This document shows, one piece after another, positions 60,096-64,000 of a DNA stretch of 64,000 nucleotides (position 1 is the first letter of the stretch; each line of letters starts with the position of its first letter). The notes beneath the pieces are model-generated. The model was not told where the DNA came from. It ran no database searches and saw nothing but the letters and a program-made list of their open reading frames with translations. Source of the stretch: Gudongella sp964575895 (GTDB taxonomy: Bacteria > Bacillota > Clostridia > Tissierellales > Tissierellaceae); contig CAZNTE010000005.1 in NCBI GenBank assembly GCA_964575895.1, positions 1-64,000 of the forward strand. Direction: 5' to 3'. Both the position numbers and the translations under genes were made by a program.

Positions 60096-61658
60096 GTGTT
60101 TCATATCTATAGTATAAATTATCTCTGACATTTCTGATTGAAAAGGAATGACCAAATCTACGTATACTAATTCACTTTCATAATCTAGATAAACTAGATT
60201 ACTGTTAACTTTACCAATTTCTTGCAGTTCTTTAGATTCTAAATCTAGCATGTATATTGAATAGTCGTTGCCACCATTATGCTTTTCAATAACGAGTATT
60301 TTTTCTTCAGAAATTATTTGATAGTTAATAATATTATTATCTAAGGTATAACTATTTTCAGGATTTTTTAAATTATGAATCACTATTGAGTTACAATCGG
60401 TATTTTCAGATTTATTCAAGAATACCACATATTCTTTATTTATAATGTTGGCCATGGATCCCTTGCCGATCCTTAAAAAATCACTATTATCTATACTTAT
60501 TTTCAACTGATTATTTGTATTCTCTGGAATTAATTCAGATAATAAATAAATATCCTTATAATATCTAAAACTGGAAAGATTATAATCAAAGGTATTCTCT
60601 ATATTAATTGAATTATCATCTAAGTTGTAAAGTGCCAGTTTACTTGATGAATTGAAAGGCTCACCTAGGATGAAAACTTCCTTTTTATCCTTCCATATTG
60701 AAATCCTTGGAGACAAGTCATTTAACACATTGACATATAATACTTTCTTGTCCTTAACCTGGACAATAAAGAGGGAGTTTTTACTACCGTCAGAAGTTAT
60801 TACACTTATATTTTTGTAATCAGGGCTAAATTTAACACTTAAGACTTGGTCATCAGTTCCAAAGTAGAATTCTTTTGTTTTTTCCTTAAAATCATAGAAC
60901 CATAAATTATTCAAATAGGATGATTCTGAGTCATCCTTTACATAAAGCATTCCATAGTCTTGGATAAAATCGAAGATTTTACCTTCATCAACCAGTGATG
61001 AAATTAGACTTTTATTTGAACTTATTATACTTCCCGTATTAGAATCTACTTGAACATTTAGGTTTATTAAGGGGATTTCCTTGCTGAAAGTATCAAAGAT
61101 ATTTTGATACTTAATATCCCAAATCAACTTATCACCCATCTGAATTAACTCAGTGGAGGGTGAACTGGAAGATGATATTTTCATATCAGAATTCAATTTG
61201 TTGAGTACATCAACAATCCCATAGCTTATTTGTAAAGGAGTATAGTTTTCATTAAGGATGTTAAATCTCATAGTTTCTAAATCACTTTGAGAAATACCTG
61301 AAATATCAATCCATATTTGGGGTATAACTAATTGTGCAGATTTATCTTCAAAATTTTTAATTTGAATTGTAATTGTACTATCTTCCCTATATAGGTCAAG
61401 GATTTCAACTCCAGAACTTCTAAATAAACCAGCAGATATGAGCAATGAATTCTTGTTGTTTCTATTTATCAGTTCAACCTTTGGGGTGGTGTTTTGATAA
61501 CTTCTAGACAGGGCTATTTTATCTATGGAAAAAGAAAAATCATTTGGGTTTTCTGCCTTGACTGGAGTATCTTTCTTCAATAAATCAAAATTAGAACAAG
61601 CGGATAGCATTATTGATAGTATCAATAATAAGGATATGTATTTAATTTTAAGCATCAT
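60087..61658 (-). CDS. Lipoprotein with probable beta-propeller, unknown function
   Basis: A 523-residue lipoprotein: lipobox LSACSN (Cys at about residue 21), an N-terminal domain of about 200 residues, then repeated beta segments such as LWFYDFKEKTKEFYFG, LSVKFSPDYKNISVIT and LYNLDDNSINIENT that suggest a propeller fold. The YCPI-like or GerMN-like extracellular role cannot be assigned. GAGGAGGGG precedes the ATG. It is divergent from uvrB and convergent with ctpA. Confidence 0.75.
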   Translation of the reverse strand: MMLKIKYISLLLILSIMLSACSNFDLLKKDTPVKAENPNDFSFSIDKIALSRSYQNTTPKVELINRNNKNSLLISAGLFRSSGVEILDLYREDSTITIQIKNFEDKSAQLVIPQIWIDISGISQSDLETMRFNILNENYTPLQISYGIVDVLNKLNSDMKISSSSSPSTELIQMGDKLIWDIKYQNIFDTFSKEIPLINLNVQVDSNTGSIISSNKSLISSLVDEGKIFDFIQDYGMLYVKDDSESSYLNNLWFYDFKEKTKEFYFGTDDQVLSVKFSPDYKNISVITSDGSKNSLFIVQVKDKKVLYVNVLNDLSPRISIWKDKKEVFILGEPFNSSSKLALYNLDDNSINIENTFDYNLSSFRYYKDIYLLSELIPENTNNQLKISIDNSDFLRIGKGSMANIINKEYVVFLNKSENTDCNSIVIHNLKNPENSYTLDNNIINYQIISEEKILVIEKHNGGNDYSIYMLDLESKELQEIGKVNSNLVYLDYESELVYVDLVIPFQSEMSEIIYTIDMKHIK

Positions 61659-61754
61659 CTTATCCCCTCCTCTAGATAATTTTACATTATTAAAGTTCTT
61701 TTAACAAGATTTATAATAGTTATGGATTTTTGATTCAAAAAGGTATAAGATAAT

Positions 61755-61768
61755 AGAACAAGCGTTTG
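61755..61768 (+). promoter_or_regulatory. LexA (SOS) box of uvrB
   Basis: GAACAAGCGTTT (61756-61767) with flanking A and G fits the Gram-positive LexA consensus GAAC-N4-GTTY and lies 19 bases before the uvrB ATG. Confidence 0.8.
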
Positions 61769-61786
61769 ATAGAATGAGGTGTAAAT

Positions 61787-63760
61787 ATGAATAATTTTAA
61801 AATAGAATCAGGATATATTCCAACGGGAGACCAACCACAAGCAATTGGGAAATTGGTAGATGGAATTAATAGAGGATTAAGGGACCAAGTTTTGCTTGGT
61901 GTAACTGGATCTGGCAAGACATTTACCATGGCAAATATAATTGAAAGAGTTCAAAAACCAACATTAGTAATAGCTCACAATAAGACTCTTGCCTATCAAT
62001 TAGCCAGTGAGTTTAAGGAGTACTTCCCAAACTCAGCAGTTGAATACTTTGTAAGTTATTACGATTACTATCAGCCAGAAGCATATGTGCCACAAACAGA
62101 CACATATATTGAAAAGGATTCATCAATCAATGAGGAAATTGATAAATTGCGTCACTCAGCGACCATGGCCTTATTCGAGAGAAGAGATGTAATTATTGTT
62201 GCATCAGTATCCTGTATTTACGGATTGGGAGATCCCATTGACTATGAAAATCTAGTAGTGTCTCTAAGGCCTGGAATGATAAAGGATAGAGATCAAATCA
62301 TGAGAAAATTAGTAGACATACAATACATTAGAAATGATATTAATTTTGTTAGAGGAACCTTTAGAGCAAGGGGAGATGTACTTGAAATCTTTCCAGCTGC
62401 ATCAACTGAACACTCCATTCGGGTGGAGTTCTTTGGGGATGAGATAGATAGGATAACAGAAGTTAATTATTTGACTGGAGAAATTATTGGATACAGAAAT
62501 CATGTTTCAATATTCCCTGCTTCACATTTCGCAACAACTGAAGAGAAAGTTCAAAGAGCCTTGGTAACCATAGAAGAGGAGTTGGATGAAAGACTTAAAG
62601 AGTTAAGAGATAAAGATAAGCTAGTTGAAGCTCAAAGATTGGAACAAAGGACAAGGTATGACCTTGAAATGCTTAGAGAAATGGGATTTTGTTCAGGGAT
62701 TGAAAATTATTCTAAACACTTAAGTCAGAGAGAATCAGGAAGCAGACCCTATACTCTTATTGACTATTTCCCTGAAGATTTCTTGGTAATAATTGATGAA
62801 TCCCATGTGACCATACCTCAGATTAGAGGAATGTTTGAAGGAGATAAATCAAGAAAAACCACCTTGGTGGAGTATGGATTTAGGCTACCATCTGCCTTAG
62901 ATAATAGACCTCTTAGGTTTCAAGAGTTTGAAAGTCTTGTAAAACAGGTTGTATATGTGTCAGCAACTCCTGGTCCCTATGAAACAGCTAGGAGCGAGAA
63001 TACAGTTGAACAGATAATTAGACCCACTGGATTATTGGATCCAGTCGTTGAAGTCAGACCAACTAAGAATCAAATAGATGATCTAGTTGAAGAGATAAAC
63101 AAAGTTACCTTAAGAGAAGAGAGGGTCTTAGTTACAACATTGACGAAAAAAATGGCAGAGGATCTTACCAATTATTTCAAAAAGATAGGGATAAAGGTGA
63201 CCTATCTTCATTCGGATGTGGAAACTATGGAAAGGATGGAGATTATTAGAGACCTTAGAATGGGTAAATACGATGTTCTAGTTGGAATAAATCTATTAAG
63301 AGAGGGACTAGATTTACCTGAAGTTTCCTTGGTGGCAATTTTAGATGCTGATAAAGAAGGGTTTTTAAGGAGTGAAACATCTCTTATTCAAACAACTGGT
63401 AGGGCTGCCAGAAATATTGAAGGTAAGGTAATCATGTATGCTGATAGAATAACAAATTCTATGGAAAGAGCAATATTTGAAACTAATAGAAGAAGAGATA
63501 TTCAAAATCAGTATAATATTGATAATGATATAACTCCAAAATCAATAATTAAAGGAATACGAAATATAATAGAAGCTACTATTGCTGCCGAAGAGGAAGG
63601 CACATATGATGAGAAATTCAATGATTCAGAAATACTAGCAATGATCGAAGGGCTGGAAAGCACCATGATGGAAAGAGCAGAGGCCTTGGAGTTTGAGAAG
63701 GCAGCTGAGCTAAGGGATAAAATAATTCAATTAAGAAAGATGGTAAAAAATAAGAGGTGA
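61787..63760 (+). CDS. uvrB: Excinuclease ABC subunit B
   Basis: A 657-residue DNA repair helicase-like protein that verifies damage with UvrA and recruits UvrC. Walker A is GVTGSGKTFTMA; the beta-hairpin that grips DNA is around YYDYYQPEAYVPQTDTYIEK (about residue 95); helicase motifs include VIIDESHVTIPQ and TTGRAARN. The C-terminal UVR motif that binds UvrC is MMERAEALEFEKAAELRDKI. An SOS box lies just upstream; uvrA starts six bases after the stop. Confidence 0.98.
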   Translation: MNNFKIESGYIPTGDQPQAIGKLVDGINRGLRDQVLLGVTGSGKTFTMANIIERVQKPTLVIAHNKTLAYQLASEFKEYFPNSAVEYFVSYYDYYQPEAYVPQTDTYIEKDSSINEEIDKLRHSATMALFERRDVIIVASVSCIYGLGDPIDYENLVVSLRPGMIKDRDQIMRKLVDIQYIRNDINFVRGTFRARGDVLEIFPAASTEHSIRVEFFGDEIDRITEVNYLTGEIIGYRNHVSIFPASHFATTEEKVQRALVTIEEELDERLKELRDKDKLVEAQRLEQRTRYDLEMLREMGFCSGIENYSKHLSQRESGSRPYTLIDYFPEDFLVIIDESHVTIPQIRGMFEGDKSRKTTLVEYGFRLPSALDNRPLRFQEFESLVKQVVYVSATPGPYETARSENTVEQIIRPTGLLDPVVEVRPTKNQIDDLVEEINKVTLREERVLVTTLTKKMAEDLTNYFKKIGIKVTYLHSDVETMERMEIIRDLRMGKYDVLVGINLLREGLDLPEVSLVAILDADKEGFLRSETSLIQTTGRAARNIEGKVIMYADRITNSMERAIFETNRRRDIQNQYNIDNDITPKSIIKGIRNIIEATIAAEEEGTYDEKFNDSEILAMIEGLESTMMERAEALEFEKAAELRDKIIQLRKMVKNKR

Positions 63761-63765
63761 AAGAA

Positions 63766-64000
63766 TTGACTAAAGATAAAATCATCATAAGAGGAGCAAA
63801 GGTTCATAATTTAAAGAATATAAACCTTGAACTTCCAAGGAATAAGTTCATAGTTTTTACTGGTTTAAGTGGTTCTGGAAAGTCTTCTCTTGCATTTGAT
63901 ACAATTTATGCAGAGGGGCAAAGGCGCTATGTTGAATCACTATCCAGTTATGCTAGGATGTTCTTGGGGCAGATGGACAAACCAGATGTGGAGCATATAG
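63766..64000 (+). CDS. uvrA: Excinuclease ABC subunit A, 5' part
   Basis: The window ends inside this gene; 78 codons are visible. MTKDKIIIRGAKVHNLKNIN, the Walker A GLSGSGKSSLAFDT and EGQRRYVESLSSYARMFLGQ are unmistakable for UvrA, the damage-sensing ATPase. The TTG start follows GAGGTGA, which overlaps the uvrB stop, so the two are one SOS-controlled operon. Confidence 0.97.
   Translation, partial: MTKDKIIIRGAKVHNLKNINLELPRNKFIVFTGLSGSGKSSLAFDTIYAEGQRRYVESLSSYARMFLGQMDKPDVEHI

Noticed and set aside
1..64000. CRISPR arrays, tRNA, rRNA genes and prophage
   Set aside because: No regularly spaced repeats, cloverleaf-like or rRNA-like sequences, or phage structural genes were noticed on reading both strands; no dedicated search could be run.

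Overview
The window is AT-rich, densely coded bacterial DNA. Short intergenic gaps, strong Shine-Dalgarno (SD) sites, frequent TTG/GTG starts, a T-box leader, a PyrR-type attenuator, Firmicute-type LexA boxes and the acpS-alr-mazEF gene order all point to Bacillota. Pyruvate phosphate dikinase, a TRAP transporter, flavodoxin/FMN proteins and a secondary cell-wall polysaccharide cluster with a CsaB-like enzyme suggest an anaerobic Clostridia/Tissierellia-type organism. That placement is inference; base composition and phylogeny were not computed.

Layout. 0-3.6 kb: a truncated IS200/IS605-type left end abuts an ECHDC3-like crotonase, followed by a large lipoprotein and a small membrane protein. 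3.7-8.7 kb: ppdK with a direct-repeat operator, a diguanylate cyclase and a zinc-ribbon membrane protein. 8.7-11 kb: a TVP38-type gene broken by a frameshift inside a perfect inverted repeat and again by an IS605-type element (tnpA, tnpB, probable omegaRNA). 11-16.7 kb: proC, a LiaF-like protein, a YtrA-type GntR-ABC operon, an M48 protease and a DUF3784-like protein. 16.8-24.5 kb: a cyclic-amide gene cluster (amidohydrolase, nitroreductase, TRAP dctPQM, IclR regulator, PyrK/PyrD-type flavoenzymes). 24.5-27.8 kb: SOS-controlled Y-family polymerase with a small partner, a cluster-less B12/radical-SAM-like protein and OsmC. 27.9-30.9 kb: an aromatic-amino-acid-type ABC transporter behind a T-box leader. 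30.9-39.4 kb: housekeeping genes, an FMN-binding/flavodoxin pair, M17 aminopeptidase, HAD phosphatase, an AlaDH-like protein and an ABC-2 exporter. 39.4-44.3 kb: the PyrR-attenuated pyrF-pyrE operon, an AcpS-NnrD fusion, alr and mazF with an unusual antitoxin. 44.4-52 kb: envelope polysaccharide genes. 52-55.9 kb: transketolase, a class V aminotransferase and formyl-THF cyclo-ligase. 56-60 kb: ftsE-ftsX-M23 hydrolase-ctpA. 60-64 kb: a lipoprotein, then SOS-controlled uvrB and the start of uvrA.

Links between genes. The dinB and uvrB promoters both carry LexA boxes. The 16.8-24.5 kb cluster combines uptake, a ring-opening hydrolase, a dihydroorotate/orotate-type redox pair and a local IclR regulator, with a three-half-site IclR-like operator at its front; this is the best candidate for an undescribed pathway. 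The PyrR-controlled pyrFE operon lies 15 kb away, so the cluster is probably not ordinary pyrimidine biosynthesis. Several sites show unusual expression logic: an SD brought to its start codon by a hairpin (44.4 kb), a 19-codon ORF abutting pyrF, and an attenuator separating dctP from dctQM. No tRNA, rRNA or CRISPR array was seen. The only gene-free stretch longer than 300 bases (30506-30917) is filled by the T-box leader and two divergent promoters.
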